Below, piece by piece: positions 25,690-36,479 of a stretch of 64,000 nucleotides of DNA. The notes beneath the pieces were generated by a model. It ran no database searches. It was not told where the DNA came from and saw only the letters and a list, made by a program, of their open reading frames with translations. Source of the DNA: Campylobacter corcagiensis (GTDB lineage Bacteria; Campylobacterota; Campylobacteria; Campylobacterales; Campylobacteraceae); assembly GCF_013201645.1 (NCBI RefSeq), contig NZ_CP053842.1, positions 186,001 through 250,000 on the forward strand, read 5' to 3'. Position 1 is the stretch's first letter. Every line of letters starts with the position of its first letter. A program made the translations under genes and the position numbers.

Positions 25690-28028
25690 TTAAATTTCCT
25701 CCTTATTTTTAGGCTATTTAGGACTACAATTATTGAACTTAAACTCATAGAAATAGCCGCTATCATCGGTAGCATTAGCCCAGCCATGGCTATTGGAATT
25801 GTAATAGCATTATAAAAAAACGATATTAAAAGATTTTCTTTAACCACTCTCATTGATTTTTTAGATATTAAAATACTCTCTTTTAGGCTTTGTAAATCAT
25901 CCTTTAAAAGCACAACATCGCTTTTTTCGATGCTTATATTTGCGCCACTTCCCATCGCTATACCAACATTTGCAAGTGATAAGGCACTTGCATCATTTAT
26001 CCCATCTCCTACCATTATCACCCCTTTTAAATCTTCTATAAATTCAGCCTTTTGTAGCGGGCTAAAATTTGATCTAAAGTTTTTTATACCTAAATTTATA
26101 GCCACTTTTTTTACAACATTTTCACTATCACCACTTAAAAGATAGATATTAAATCCTAGCTTTTTAAGCTCTTTTATTACACTATTTGCTTCATCTTTTA
26201 TCTCATCTTCTAGATAAAAACTTGCTAAAATTTCACCATCAAAGCTAAAATGATAGCTAGTCGTTTCGCTTTGATTATTAGGCTTACCAACAAATTTAGC
26301 ACTTCCAGCTTTTATGTTTTTACCTTGAAATTTAGCACTCACACCTTTTCCTAAAATTTCATTAAATTCATCAAAACTGATATCATTTGCTTTAAAATTT
26401 AAGCTTTTTAAAACAGCTACACTTACAGGATGGTTGGATTTTTTAAGTAAATTTACTAATAAATTTAGATCGCATTTTGGCGAAATTTCACTTTTTTTAA
26501 CCTTTAAATTTCCTTTTGTTAAGGTTCCAGTTTTATCAAATACAACATTTTTGCAACTGTTTATCTCTTCTAAAAACCTAGCTTCTTTAAAAACAATGCC
26601 TTTTTTAAGCCCCACTCCAAGCCCAACAAGAGTTGCCACAGGCGTTGCAAGTCCTAAAGCACAAGGACACGCAACTATCAAAACACTAACTGCTATAACC
26701 ATTGAGCGTTCAAAATTTCCAGTTATTAAAAACCACAAAGTAAAACTAATAGCGCCAAGAACTAAGATAACACTTGAAAAAATAGCTGAAATTTTAGTTG
26801 TTAAATTCTCAAGTTTTGGCTTTTTAAGTGGTGCATTTTCTAGTAAATTTATGATTTTGTTTAAAAATGAGCTTTTAAAATTTGTACTAGCAACGCACTC
26901 TATGCTGCCATTTATACACACAGCACCACTTGTTATTTCATCTCCTGCTTGTTTAAAAACAGGCATACTCTCCCCAGTTAAGCTTGAGTAATCAAAACTA
27001 GCTTGACCGCTTTTTACAACTGCATCAACTAAAATTTTATCGCCACTATTTATTAAGACAGTATCACCTTTTTTTACTAAATTTGCACTGATACTTTCAA
27101 AATTTTCCCCGTTTTTTACTTTAACATCACTAATTATAAAATTTGAAAGCCTATCAAGTGAGTCATTAGCTCTTTTTTTACTGATAAACTCAGCGTATCT
27201 TCCAGCAAATACAAATGTTATAAGCATAACAACAGATTCAAAGTAAACTTCACCACTTCTACTAAGCATCGCATACACTGAGTAAAGATAAGTTGTAAGT
27301 GTTCCAACTACGATTAAAAGATCCATATTTGGCACTTTTGTTTTAAGCGAAGTTTTTGCGCCTTTAAAAAAACTAGCACCGGTATAAAAAAGCACAGGAG
27401 TGGCTAATAAAAACTCAGTAAAATGAAGTATATCTTTGATATCTCTTGACATTCCACTAAAATATCCGCCATATAAAGCAACAGCTATCCACATAATGTT
27501 CATTGTGACAAAAACACCAACTAAAAGTCTTGAGTAATACTCTCTTCTTTTTGCGTTATAGCGTTCATTGGCACGATTTGCATCATATGGTATAGCTTTA
27601 TATCCTATAGCCATAATGGTATTGAAAATTTCAGGTAGTTTTATTTGTGAATCATCCCAGATAATACTTGCTTTATTAGTTGAAGCGTTAATGTTTACAT
27701 CTAAAATTCCATCTTTATTAATCAAAACCTTCTCATTTAGCCACACACAAGCTGTGCAGTGAATGCCATCAATAATGATATGAATTTCACTAAAACCATC
27801 TTTTGTAGTTTGAACATAGTTTTCATATATTGTTTTTGCTTCTTTTAAAGCCTTAGTCTCTCCAACAGGCGTTAATGATATATCCCCACGCCTATCATAA
27901 AACTCACTAAATCCAGCACTATTTAAGAGATAAAATACCTGCTTACAGCCATTACAACAAAATTTATTGCCATTTGCATCGCTTTGTAAATTTTCAAATT
28001 CTAAGTTACAGTGTGAGCACTTTTCCAT
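25686..28028 (-). CDS. ccoI: copper-translocating P1B-ATPase for cbb3 oxidase assembly (CcoI)
   Basis: An inner-membrane ATPase that exports copper to the site of cbb3 oxidase assembly. The 780 residues start with a cysteine-rich metal-binding region (CSHC, CCNGC), then an HMA domain with GIHCTACVW. Six or more membrane helices follow. They carry the metal-transport CPC (VACPCALGLA), the TGES dephosphorylation loop, the phosphorylated Asp in DKTGTLTKG and GDGINDASAL. The cysteine-rich head and partnership with ccoS distinguish it from CopA, which is used for detoxification. It is divergent from the unknown membrane gene at 28127. Confidence 0.92.
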   Translation of the reverse strand: MEKCSHCNLEFENLQSDANGNKFCCNGCKQVFYLLNSAGFSEFYDRRGDISLTPVGETKALKEAKTIYENYVQTTKDGFSEIHIIIDGIHCTACVWLNEKVLINKDGILDVNINASTNKASIIWDDSQIKLPEIFNTIMAIGYKAIPYDANRANERYNAKRREYYSRLLVGVFVTMNIMWIAVALYGGYFSGMSRDIKDILHFTEFLLATPVLFYTGASFFKGAKTSLKTKVPNMDLLIVVGTLTTYLYSVYAMLSRSGEVYFESVVMLITFVFAGRYAEFISKKRANDSLDRLSNFIISDVKVKNGENFESISANLVKKGDTVLINSGDKILVDAVVKSGQASFDYSSLTGESMPVFKQAGDEITSGAVCINGSIECVASTNFKSSFLNKIINLLENAPLKKPKLENLTTKISAIFSSVILVLGAISFTLWFLITGNFERSMVIAVSVLIVACPCALGLATPVATLVGLGVGLKKGIVFKEARFLEEINSCKNVVFDKTGTLTKGNLKVKKSEISPKCDLNLLVNLLKKSNHPVSVAVLKSLNFKANDISFDEFNEILGKGVSAKFQGKNIKAGSAKFVGKPNNQSETTSYHFSFDGEILASFYLEDEIKDEANSVIKELKKLGFNIYLLSGDSENVVKKVAINLGIKNFRSNFSPLQKAEFIEDLKGVIMVGDGINDASALSLANVGIAMGSGANISIEKSDVVLLKDDLQSLKESILISKKSMRVVKENLLISFFYNAITIPIAMAGLMLPMIAAISMSLSSIIVVLNSLKIRRKFK

Positions 28029-28126
28029 TACATTTTACTTTCAAATTTAACTTTTGTAAATTTTACTACAACACTACTAAAAACAAGATGAAATTTATGC
28101 TAAAATAGCAAGAAAAAGGATAAAAT

Positions 28127-28498
28127 TTGCTTTTAATAGCTGGTTTTTTAGTGTGTGAAATTTTAGGAATTTATCTAAATAGAGGTGATAATTTTGGTGA
28201 AATTTTAAACTCTTATACAAAAAGATGGCAAAAAAGTAAAGTGCTATTTTTTGCCACGGAGTTTAGTTTTATTTATCTAAATTTTATAGTTTTTGGGCTA
28301 AATTTAACTAACTTTTTAACTATAAGCTTATATCTTTTATACGCAACAGATCTCTTTTATAGAGTCTATCTTTGTGATAAATTTAGTAAAAATGAGTTAA
28401 ATTATGAGATGAAATTTATGCTAAATATAAGTATTTCAGTTAAATCTCGCCTTTTAATCTCAATATCAATGGCTATAGCTTTATCTATGGCACTTTAA
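28127..28498 (+). CDS. small membrane protein of unknown function
   Basis: A 123-residue protein with three to four hydrophobic stretches (LLIAGFLVCEILGIYL, ATEFSFIYLNFIVFGLNL, ISLYLLYATDLFYRVYLC, LISISMAIALSMAL) separated by short basic loops. It starts with TTG 28127 preceded by AAAAAGGA. No family is recognised. It lies between ccoI and rho. Absence of motifs rules out assigning a job. Confidence 0.55.
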   Translation: MLLIAGFLVCEILGIYLNRGDNFGEILNSYTKRWQKSKVLFFATEFSFIYLNFIVFGLNLTNFLTISLYLLYATDLFYRVYLCDKFSKNELNYEMKFMLNISISVKSRLLISISMAIALSMAL

Positions 28499-28582
28499 GA
28501 TAAAAATAAGCCAAATTTGATTAAAATGTCAGATAAACTTTCAGAAATATTTCAGAAATTTCCAAAATTTTAAAGAGGTTAG

Positions 28583-29878
28583 ATGGAAAATAAAAAACAA
28601 CATAGCAGAACTCACATTCCTGTAGATGGACATAAGATTGAAGAATTAAGAGCATTAGAAACTGATGATTTAGTAGCTATAGCCGATGAAATGGGTATAG
28701 AAAATCCAAGCAGTTTTCGCCGTCAAGAGCTAGTTTTTGAGATTTTAAAGACTCAAACAAAAAACGGTGGATTTATACTTTTTACAGGAATTTTAGAGAT
28801 AACAAACGAGGGATATGGCTTTTTAAGGGGGCTTGACTCAAGTATAACCGACTCTATAAATGATGCTTATGTGAGCCTTTCTCAAATTCGTAAATTTGCT
28901 TTAAGAGTTGGCGATATAGTCACAGGCCAGGTTAGAGAACCAAAAGATCAAGAAAAGTACTACGCACTTTTAAAAATAGAAGCTATTAACTATAAAACCA
29001 TAGAAGAAGCAAGAGCAAGACCTCTTTTTGATAACTTAACACCGCTTTTTCCAGTTGAACAGCTTAAACTTGAGTATGATCCTATGAAATTAACAGGAAG
29101 GGTTCTTGATCTTTTTACTCCGATAGGAAAAGGTCAAAGAGGACTTATCGTAGCTCCACCAAAAAGTGGTAAAACCGAACTCATGAAGGAGTTGGCTCAC
29201 GGAATTGCGAGAAATCATCCAGAAGTTGAGCTTATGGTGTTACTTGTTGATGAGAGACCAGAAGAGGTTACTGATATGCAGCGCTGTGTAAAAGGTGAGG
29301 TTTTTAGTTCTACTTTTGATGAGCCGGCGATTAATCATGTAAGAGTTGCAGAACTTGTTATAGAAAAGGCTAAACGTTCTGTTGAGATGAAAAAAGATGT
29401 TGTGATTTTACTTGATAGTATAACTCGTCTTGCAAGAGCTTATAATACAGTAACACCAAGTAGTGGCAAGGTTTTAAGTGGTGGTGTTGATGCAAACGCT
29501 CTTCATAAACCAAAAAGATTTTTTGGTGCAGCAAGAAATATCGAAGAAGGTGGAAGCTTGACAATCGTAGCAACTGCTTTAATTGATACTGGATCAAGAA
29601 TGGATGAGGTTATATTTGAAGAGTTTAAAGGTACTGGAAATAGTGAAATTTTACTTGATCGCGATATTAGTGAAAAAAGAATTTACCCAGCTATAAATAT
29701 CATAAGAAGTAGCACTAGAAAAGAAGAGCTTTTACAATCTCCTGATATCTTACAAAAAGTTTGGGCACTTCGTTCAGCAATAGGAACTATGGATGGGGTT
29801 GAAGCACTTAAATTTTTATACTCTAAAATGCTTAAAACAAAAAATAATGAAGAGTTTTTATCTATAATGAATGAGTAG
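28583..29878 (+). CDS. rho: transcription termination factor Rho
   Basis: A hexameric RNA helicase that ends transcription at Rho-dependent sites. The N-terminal helical and OB-fold RNA-binding part includes GYGFLRG and [15 protein letters not shown]. The ATPase core has [14 protein letters not shown] (Walker A), [14 protein letters not shown] and [13 protein letters not shown] (Walker B). The length of 431 residues is standard. AGAGG precedes the ATG. It is followed after 2 bases by the SIMPL gene. Confidence 0.97.
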   Translation: MENKKQHSRTHIPVDGHKIEELRALETDDLVAIADEMGIENPSSFRRQELVFEILKTQTKNGGFILFTGILEITNEGYGFLRGLDSSITDSINDAYVSLSQIRKFALRVGDIVTGQVREPKDQEKYYALLKIEAINYKTIEEARARPLFDNLTPLFPVEQLKLEYDPMKLTGRVLDLFTPIGKGQRGLIVAPPKSGKTELMKELAHGIARNHPEVELMVLLVDERPEEVTDMQRCVKGEVFSSTFDEPAINHVRVAELVIEKAKRSVEMKKDVVILLDSITRLARAYNTVTPSSGKVLSGGVDANALHKPKRFFGAARNIEEGGSLTIVATALIDTGSRMDEVIFEEFKGTGNSEILLDRDISEKRIYPAINIIRSSTRKEELLQSPDILQKVWALRSAIGTMDGVEALKFLYSKMLKTKNNEEFLSIMNE

Positions 29879-29880
29879 AT

Positions 29881-30513
29881 ATGAAAAAATTTATAGTTTT
29901 TTTTATCTTTTTTAGCTCTCTTCTTGGAACTGAAGTTACTGTTTACGCAGAAGATGAGATAACTCTTGCTCCTGATAGTATGGTAGTAAATTTACAAATT
30001 TCCTCAACTGCTAATACTTTAAGTGATGCAAAAGCTAAAAACGATGAGATGTCATCTAAGCTATATAACTACTTAGCTGATAATAATATCTCAAAAGATA
30101 GCACAAGAGTTGTTAGTACAAATTTATACACAGATGATAATTATGACAGTAATGGAACAATAGTTGCTAAAAGTTATAGAGCAACTAAATTTATAGCCAT
30201 AAATTTAGCAAAAAATAGCGATGAAATTTTAAATAACATTATAGATATGGGTGTAAGTTACGCAGATATTGGATATAAAAATAGTGAAATTTCAGCCTAT
30301 AAACAAAAAAGCTTAGAAAATGCTCTAAATTTAGCCATTATAAAAGCTAAAAAATTAGCAAAAAGTATAAATAAAGATGTTTCTAGCATTGTTAAAATAG
30401 AAGAAATTCCAGCTGAAAATCTCTTTTATGGTGCAAAATCAAGTGGCATAGATAACCCAGTTATCTTAGTTAAATCAAAAGTAAAATTAAAGGTTTTGCT
30501 AAAAGATGAGTGA
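29881..30513 (+). CDS. SIMPL-domain (DUF541) exported protein
   Basis: A 210-residue protein with an N-terminal signal peptide (about 17 residues, FIFFSSLLG) and a SIMPL fold. The fold shows as V..AEDEITLAPDSMVVNLQISS, the repeated SDAKAKNDEMSSKLY helix, and the central DNYDSNGTIVAKSYRATKFIAINL. SIMPL proteins are periplasmic or outer-membrane associated, with no fixed biochemical role. It lies between rho and dnaX, and overlaps dnaX by 8 bases, so they are co-transcribed. Confidence 0.75.
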   Translation: MKKFIVFFIFFSSLLGTEVTVYAEDEITLAPDSMVVNLQISSTANTLSDAKAKNDEMSSKLYNYLADNNISKDSTRVVSTNLYTDDNYDSNGTIVAKSYRATKFIAINLAKNSDEILNNIIDMGVSYADIGYKNSEISAYKQKSLENALNLAIIKAKKLAKSINKDVSSIVKIEEIPAENLFYGAKSSGIDNPVILVKSKVKLKVLLKDE

Positions 30514-32140
30514 AGTTTTAGCCCTTAAATATCGCCCTAAAAATTTTAGCGAACTAATCGGTCAAGAAAGCGTATCTAAAAGTCTTAGCTACGCTCTTGA
30601 TAGTGGAAGAATAGGTCATGCTTATCTTTTTAGCGGGTTAAGGGGAAGTGGAAAAACATCAAGTGCTAGGATTTTAGCTAAGGCTTTGCTTTGTGAAAAA
30701 GGCGTAAGTAGCAAACCTTGCGAAGTTTGTGATAGCTGTAAGATGGCAAATGCTGGAACTCACTTTGATATCATTGAGATGGACGCTGCTAGCAGGCGTA
30801 AGATTGACGACATAAGAGAGTTAATCGAGCGAACTCACTCGGCACCAGCTCTTGGTAAATTTAAAGTGTTTATAATTGATGAGGTTCATATGCTCACAAA
30901 AGAGGCGGCAAATGCCTTTTTAAAGACCCTAGAAGAGCCTTTAGAACATGTCAAATTTATACTTGCTACAACTGATCCTTTAAAGCTTCCAGCGACAATC
31001 TTATCAAGAACGCAACACTTTAGATTTAAAGCAATATCTCCAAATTTAGTGGTATCTCACCTTAAAAATATCCTAAATTTAGAAGGTATAAATTTTGAAG
31101 ATGAAGCTTTAAATTTAATAGCAAGAAGCGGTTCAGGCTCTCTTAGAGATAGTATAACACTGCTTGATCAAGCCATAAATTTCACAGGTGGAGAAGTAAG
31201 AGCTGATAGAGTAGCTGATATGCTAGGACTTCTTGATCCAGCAAGGATAGATGAAATTTTAAGCATTGTTGTAAATCAAGATAGAGACGCTTTGATTGAT
31301 ATCTTAAAAGAGCTTGAAGCTTACGATGCACAAACGATAATTGAACAACTCATAACAAATCTAAGAGATAAATTTTTAGCTAAAAATCCAAAATTTAGCA
31401 CTCTTATGTATGAGAGGTTTTTTAGGATACTAAGCGAGGCTAAATCGATGCTTGGAAGCGATGATAGCTTTACTTTGGCTATGACTTTATTTATGATGAT
31501 GGAAGCTCTTAATTTAAAAGAGATAGATGCTGAGATTTTAGAGATACAAAAAGCCAGTGTAAAAACTCATGAAATTTCGCCTAAGCCACAATCAATTAAA
31601 AATAGTTTAAACTCACCAGATCAAAGAGATTTTGAGCAAACTTTAAAGCCTGAAAAACCAGCCCCAAATGAAGATTATGAAAGATATATAAGAGCTTTGT
31701 ATGATAGAAACTACGATCTTGGGGAGTGTTTTAAAGAAGCAATAGAATTTGTTAAATTTGAAAACAACACTCTTTTTGTAATCTCTCACGCCAAAGGCAA
31801 AAACCGTGAAATTTTAAGAAAATCATCAAGAGCAATTATGGCGGTTTTAAGAGCTACTTTTGGAGATGATGCTAATATAAATATCTCTCAGCCAAAAGAT
31901 GATGCAACTAAGAATTTAGAAAAAACAGAGCCAAAACAAAATTTTGATATCTCTAGTGACTTAAAAAATTTAAAAGATATCAAAAACTCTCTTGTTAAAG
32001 ATGATAAAAGTGACATAAAAGCTAAAAATAGTGAAATTTTAAATGAGTTAAAAAGCACAAACACATACACTATAAATGAAGATGAAAAAAAGCTAAAAGA
32101 GCTTAATAGATTATTTGGTGAGCCAAAAATTGAGAGCTAA
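30506..32140 (+). CDS. dnaX: DNA polymerase III subunit gamma/tau
   Basis: The clamp-loader ATPase of the replisome. It has Walker A GLRGSGKTS, a four-cysteine zinc module (CEKGVSSKPCEVCDSC), FIIDEVHMLTKEAANAFLKTLEEP and sensor TTDPLKLPATILSRTQ. The 544 residues include a lysine/asparagine-rich C-terminal tail of the tau kind. Its start lies inside the SIMPL gene end. A hairpin follows the stop. Confidence 0.95.
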   Translation: MSEVLALKYRPKNFSELIGQESVSKSLSYALDSGRIGHAYLFSGLRGSGKTSSARILAKALLCEKGVSSKPCEVCDSCKMANAGTHFDIIEMDAASRRKIDDIRELIERTHSAPALGKFKVFIIDEVHMLTKEAANAFLKTLEEPLEHVKFILATTDPLKLPATILSRTQHFRFKAISPNLVVSHLKNILNLEGINFEDEALNLIARSGSGSLRDSITLLDQAINFTGGEVRADRVADMLGLLDPARIDEILSIVVNQDRDALIDILKELEAYDAQTIIEQLITNLRDKFLAKNPKFSTLMYERFFRILSEAKSMLGSDDSFTLAMTLFMMMEALNLKEIDAEILEIQKASVKTHEISPKPQSIKNSLNSPDQRDFEQTLKPEKPAPNEDYERYIRALYDRNYDLGECFKEAIEFVKFENNTLFVISHAKGKNREILRKSSRAIMAVLRATFGDDANINISQPKDDATKNLEKTEPKQNFDISSDLKNLKDIKNSLVKDDKSDIKAKNSEILNELKSTNTYTINEDEKKLKELNRLFGEPKIES

Positions 32141-32147
32141 AAGCCAC

Positions 32148-32181
32148 TTATAGTTGTGAGTTTTTAAACCCACAACTATAA
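32148..32181. terminator. bidirectional hairpin between dnaX and putP
   Basis: TTATAGTTGTG (32148-32158) pairs with CACAACTATAA (32171-32181), and an inner GTTT/AAAC pair extends the stem past one A·C mismatch. It lies between two converging genes just beyond both stops. Confidence 0.6.
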
Positions 32182-32189
32182 ATTTAGCC

Positions 32190-33677
32190 TTAAATTCTTT
32201 TTTTCATATACTCAAACTCTTTTAAGACCCGTCTTGAGCGAGCAAGACTTTGTTTATCGTGCATTGAGTTTACTAAATTTACTAGCCAAATAGCAAGACT
32301 TGATAGCAAAAATCCAGGAAGTAGCTCATAAATATAACTACTTAGCCCAAAAACTATCCATAATATAACCGTAAGACCGCCAACTATCATACCAACTATA
32401 GCTGACATTGCTGTAGTTTTGCTTGAATAAAGCGAAAACAGAAGCACAGGACCAAAACTAGCACCAAACCCAGCCCACGCATATCCAACAACTTTTAAAA
32501 CTGTATCATCAAGAATAAAAGCAACTAAAGTTGAAACCATAGCTATAACTATTACAAAAATTCTACTAAACATGGTTTTTTCCTTTTCGCTTAGATCTTT
32601 TTTGAAAAACTCAAATAAAAAGTCTTTTGTTGCAGAACTTGCCGATACTAAAAGCTGACTTGAGATAGTACTCATTATGGCTGCTAAAACAGCTGAGATG
32701 ATAACGCCTATGATAAAAGGATGAAAGAGTGTATCGCCTAGCTTTAAAAATACAGTCTCAGGGTCATTTAAAGGCGATCCTTGTTGATTAAAATACACAA
32801 AGCCAATTAGCCCACTAAAGCAAGCGCACATTAGCCCTAAAACCATCCACAAAATTCCTATCCTTCTAGCTTCTTTTAGTTCATTAGCATCTCTTATAGC
32901 CATAAATCTTACGATGATATGAGGCTGTCCAAAATACCCAAGCCCCCAAGCTAAAAGCCCTAAAGTTCCAAAAAAAGTTTGCCCTTCAAAAAGGCTTAAG
33001 TGGTTAGTTTTAAGCTCATTATCGTATCTGTTAATCTCACTAAATATTGATCCATCAATTTGAAAATATGCAACAAGAGGTATTAAAATGAGTATACAAA
33101 GCATCAAAAGCCCTTGAAAAACATCAGTTTGACACACTGCTTTAAACCCGCCAAAAAATGTATAAAAAACCACAACCAATAGCGTAAATATCGCCCCATA
33201 AGCAAAATTTAGTCCAAAAAAGCTCTCAAAAGTTTTACCACCTGCTATTATTCCGCTGCTTACATAAAGAGTGAAGAAAAAGACTATGATAGTTGCTGAT
33301 ATAAGGCGTAAAATTTTTGTCCTATCTCGAAAGCGATTTTCTAAAAAATCAGGAATTGTAGAGCTATTTTTAGAAACTTCTGTATAAATTCTTAGGCGTT
33401 TTGCTAAAAATTTATAATTTGCCCACGCTCCGATACTTAAACCTATAGCTATCCAAGCTTCTGAAATTCCACTTAGATAAATAGCCCCTGGAAGTCCAAG
33501 CAGCATCCATCCGCTCATATCTGAAGCACCTGCTGAAAGAGCAGTCATGAAAGGACCTAGCCTTCTGTTATCAAGCAAATACTCATCAACACTTGCTTCT
33601 TTTTTGAAATTTCGTTTACCTATATAGATAAGAATAGCAAAATAAAGTGCAATTGCTAAATATGTATAAAAGCTCAT
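32190..33677 (-). CDS. putP: sodium/proline symporter
   Basis: An inner-membrane Na+-coupled proline importer of the SSS family, about 13 helices in 495 residues. Family segments include the N-terminal SAGASDMSGWMLLGLPG, FVYFNQQGSPLNDPE, and the SSQLLVSASSATKDF region. The ATG at 33677 is chosen over a TTG 12 bases upstream because it gives the usual start (MSFYTY) and sits behind GGTGAG. It begins 1 base after the nusA stop, so it is coupled to nusA, which is an unusual pairing. Confidence 0.88.
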   Translation of the reverse strand: MSFYTYLAIALYFAILIYIGKRNFKKEASVDEYLLDNRRLGPFMTALSAGASDMSGWMLLGLPGAIYLSGISEAWIAIGLSIGAWANYKFLAKRLRIYTEVSKNSSTIPDFLENRFRDRTKILRLISATIIVFFFTLYVSSGIIAGGKTFESFFGLNFAYGAIFTLLVVVFYTFFGGFKAVCQTDVFQGLLMLCILILIPLVAYFQIDGSIFSEINRYDNELKTNHLSLFEGQTFFGTLGLLAWGLGYFGQPHIIVRFMAIRDANELKEARRIGILWMVLGLMCACFSGLIGFVYFNQQGSPLNDPETVFLKLGDTLFHPFIIGVIISAVLAAIMSTISSQLLVSASSATKDFLFEFFKKDLSEKEKTMFSRIFVIVIAMVSTLVAFILDDTVLKVVGYAWAGFGASFGPVLLFSLYSSKTTAMSAIVGMIVGGLTVILWIVFGLSSYIYELLPGFLLSSLAIWLVNLVNSMHDKQSLARSRRVLKEFEYMKKRI

Positions 33678-33678
33678 C

Positions 33679-34779
33679 TTACTCACCAAACAGGGCTTTT
33701 AAGCTCTCAAGTCCACCGCTGTTTTTAGTTTCGTTTGTTAAACCAGTTTCAATAAGTTCAATCTCAAAGCCTGTTAACATCGAAGCTAGGCGGATATTGA
33801 TTCCATCTTTACCAATGGCTTTGCTTTTTTGTTCAGGATTTATGTGAATGATAGCTTTATTGTCTTCTATTTTGACTGAATTTATGATCGCTGGGGCTAT
33901 CGCTCTTGAAACCATAAGAGTTGGTTCTGCTGAAAATTCTATAGCGTCTATATTTTCACCACAAAGCTCTTTACTAACTGCATTTATCCTAACTCCTTTT
34001 ACTCCAACGGTTGAGCCGATGGGATCAATATTTGGCGAGATTGAACTAAGAGCGACTTTAGCTCTTCTTCCTGGAATTCTTGCACATGCTCTAATTATCA
34101 CGCTTTTATCAGCAATCTCAGGAACACTTGCCTCAAGAAGTGCTTCTAAAAATTTAGGTGTTGTTCTAGAAATTTCTATTTTTATATTGTTTCTATTATC
34201 AATATATACTCTTTTTATAACAGCTTTTACCATTTGACCAACTTTAAATTTCTCATTTTTTATACGGTTTTTTCGTGGCATATAAGCTCTTAAATCATCA
34301 AATTCTATAAAAGTAGTCTCATCATTATCTATATGAACAACGCTTCCAAATACTATATTTCCAACTTGACTTGTGTATTTTTCAAAAATTTTCTCTTCTA
34401 ATAGACGCTGTATATGGTAGTTAAGCTCCTTAGCAAGGGCTAAAGATGCAGTCCTTCCAAAGCTTTCTATATCTAAAGCATAACTTAAAGCATCTCCTAC
34501 TTCAGCACCACTGTCTAGTTTTTTTGCATCTTTTATAGATATAAATTTAGCACTATCTTCTCCATCAAGCCTTTCATCATCATTTTTAACGATTAAAGTT
34601 TTTTGAAAAAGCAAAATTTTCTTACTCTCTTCATCGTATATGGCTTCATAATCATGCTCATCGCCATAAATTCTCTTAGCAGTTTGTACAAATGCTGTTT
34701 TAACACGCTCTTTTACATCTTCTATTGGCAAGCCTTTTTCATTTGCCATAGACTCAATAATATCACTAATTCTTTCCAC
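33679..34779 (-). CDS. nusA: transcription termination/antitermination protein NusA
   Basis: An RNA polymerase-associated factor for pausing, termination and antitermination. Domains in order are an N-terminal polymerase-binding region (about residues 1-125), an S1 domain (GSVVHIDNDETTFIEFDDLRAYMPRKN), and KH domains (VALSSISPNIDPIGSTVGVKGVRINAVSKELCGENIDAI, and IGKDGINIRLASML). The length of 366 residues lacks the E. coli C-terminal acidic repeats, as is usual outside gammaproteobacteria. It is divergent from the HP0268-like gene. Confidence 0.94.
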   Translation of the reverse strand: MERISDIIESMANEKGLPIEDVKERVKTAFVQTAKRIYGDEHDYEAIYDEESKKILLFQKTLIVKNDDERLDGEDSAKFISIKDAKKLDSGAEVGDALSYALDIESFGRTASLALAKELNYHIQRLLEEKIFEKYTSQVGNIVFGSVVHIDNDETTFIEFDDLRAYMPRKNRIKNEKFKVGQMVKAVIKRVYIDNRNNIKIEISRTTPKFLEALLEASVPEIADKSVIIRACARIPGRRAKVALSSISPNIDPIGSTVGVKGVRINAVSKELCGENIDAIEFSAEPTLMVSRAIAPAIINSVKIEDNKAIIHINPEQKSKAIGKDGINIRLASMLTGFEIELIETGLTNETKNSGGLESLKALFGE

Positions 34780-34932
34780 TATTTTCCTTTTTTGCTAACA
34801 TTAATAAAACCTTTGGAGATTAAATTTGAAGTTTTTGATTATACAATAAATTCCCTTTTGTTAACTTTAATCCAAATTTTAACTCATTTTAGATATAATC
34901 ACAAATTTAAAAAAGAGCACAAGGGGTAAAAT

Positions 34933-35175
34933 ATGGAGTTAAAGATAGCAAGAAAAGAACTAAACAGCGCTCCTAAGGGCATAAGTTTAGAAAATATTGA
35001 GAGTGAAGTTAAAAAAAGCGGACAAAAAATTTATTACTTTGATAGAGAGAATTCCCACAAAGATTTAATCGCTTTGATTGAGCACTTTGAAACAAAAGGA
35101 ATGAGTGCTTATTTAAGAACTGTAAAATACGGTCTTGATGAGAGTGAGTATATGTATGAGGTTCATATACTTTGA
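34933..35175 (+). CDS. HP0268-family small nuclease
   Basis: An 80-residue protein of the HP0268 family, characterised in Helicobacter pylori as a nicking endonuclease and purine-specific ribonuclease. The match runs across the length: the [13 protein letters not shown] core and the C-terminal [21 protein letters not shown] equivalent to the H. pylori ending. As in H. pylori it directly precedes miaB, overlapping it by four bases (TTGA), and shares an operon with miaB and the acyltransferase gene. The in vivo role is not established. Confidence 0.85.
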   Translation: MELKIARKELNSAPKGISLENIESEVKKSGQKIYYFDRENSHKDLIALIEHFETKGMSAYLRTVKYGLDESEYMYEVHIL

Positions 35176-36479
35176 AAGAAAATTTAAAAGAGAAACTTCT
35201 TTATATACAAACTCTTGGCTGTGCGATGAATGTTCGTGACTCAGAACATATCATCGCCGAGCTTAAAGATGAAAACTATAAATTAACTGATGATATTACC
35301 CAAGCTGATCTTATACTTATAAATACTTGCTCGGTTAGAGAAAAACCAGTTCATAAACTTTTTAGTGAGATAGGAGGCTTTGAGAAAAATAAAAAAGTCG
35401 GTGCTAAGATAGGCGTTTTGGGATGTACTGCAAGCCACCTTGGAAAAGATATAATAAAAAGAGCACCATATGTTGATTTTGTGCTTGGTGCAAGAAATAC
35501 TTCAAAGATAAAACAGGCTTTAAAAACTACAAAATTTGTAAGTACAGATATAAATTACGATGATAGCGAGTATGCTTTTAAAGAGTTTAGAAGTTCGCCA
35601 TATAAGGCATTTGTAAATATCACAATAGGGTGCGATAAGAAGTGTACTTACTGTATAGTTCCACAAACTAGAGGCGATGAGATTTCAATTCCTCTAAATT
35701 TAATCCTTGCTGAGGTTGAAAAAGCAGCAAAAAACGGCGCAAAAGAGATATTTTTACTAGGTCAAAATGTAAACAACTATGGTAGAAGATTTTCAAATTC
35801 TCATGAAAAAGTCGATTTTAGTGATTTGTTAAATAGAGTAAGTGGAATTTCAGGCGTTGAAAGGATCCGCTTTACAAGCCCACATCCACTCCATATGGAT
35901 GATAAATTTCTTGATACATTTGTAAATAACCCTAAAATTTGCAAATCAATGCATATGCCTTTACAAAGTGGATCTAGTGAAATTTTAAAAGCGATGAAGA
36001 GAGGCTATACAAAAGAGTGGTTTTTAGATAGGGCTTTAAAACTTAGAAAACTTTGCCCCGAAGTTAGCATAAGTACTGATATAATTGTCGCTTATCCAGG
36101 CGAGAGCGATGAGGATTTTGCCGATACGATGGATGTGATAGAACAGGTTAAATTTGAACAAATTTTCTCTTTTAAATTTAGTCCACGCCCACTTACTTTT
36201 GCTGCGAATTTAGAGATGATTGATGATGAAATAGCAAGCAAACGCCTAACAACTTTACAAAACCGTCATAATGAAATCCTAGATGAGATAATGAGTGCTC
36301 AAATGGGCAAAACTCACAGCGTTTATTTTGAAGAGCTAAGAGCTGATGGAATGGTAGGTGGCAGAAGTTTTTCAAATTTTAGTGTGATGGTAAAAGGAAG
36401 TGAAGAGCTTTTAGGAACTACAAGAGATGTCATCATAACTCAACCAAAAAGAATGGCTTTAATTGGAGAGCTTGTTTAA
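35172..36479 (+). CDS. miaB: tRNA-2-methylthio-N6-dimethylallyladenosine synthase
   Basis: A radical-SAM enzyme that adds the methylthio group to i6A37 of tRNAs reading U-starting codons. Three N-terminal cysteines bind one Fe-S cluster ([28 protein letters not shown]) and CDKKCTYC binds the SAM cluster. The C-terminal TRAM domain is present ([22 protein letters not shown]). The length of 435 residues matches. It starts with TTG overlapping the upstream stop. RimO is encoded separately at 42.7 kb, so the assignment between the two paralogues is clear. Confidence 0.95.
   Translation: MKENLKEKLLYIQTLGCAMNVRDSEHIIAELKDENYKLTDDITQADLILINTCSVREKPVHKLFSEIGGFEKNKKVGAKIGVLGCTASHLGKDIIKRAPYVDFVLGARNTSKIKQALKTTKFVSTDINYDDSEYAFKEFRSSPYKAFVNITIGCDKKCTYCIVPQTRGDEISIPLNLILAEVEKAAKNGAKEIFLLGQNVNNYGRRFSNSHEKVDFSDLLNRVSGISGVERIRFTSPHPLHMDDKFLDTFVNNPKICKSMHMPLQSGSSEILKAMKRGYTKEWFLDRALKLRKLCPEVSISTDIIVAYPGESDEDFADTMDVIEQVKFEQIFSFKFSPRPLTFAANLEMIDDEIASKRLTTLQNRHNEILDEIMSAQMGKTHSVYFEELRADGMVGGRSFSNFSVMVKGSEELLGTTRDVIITQPKRMALIGELV

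Noticed and set aside
26434-26991. Antisense open frame of 185 codons inside ccoI
   Set aside because: It is the shadow of the P-type ATPase, whose motifs are all present on the other strand.
32086-32092. A AAA AAG slippery heptamer near the end of dnaX, like the E. coli tau/gamma site
   Set aside because: A −1 shift here reads four more codons (A K R A) to a stop and removes only about ten residues, so it would not make a gamma-like short form.
33848-34237. Plus-strand open frame of 129 codons inside nusA
   Set aside because: It is the reverse of the KH/S1 region of NusA; no independent signal.
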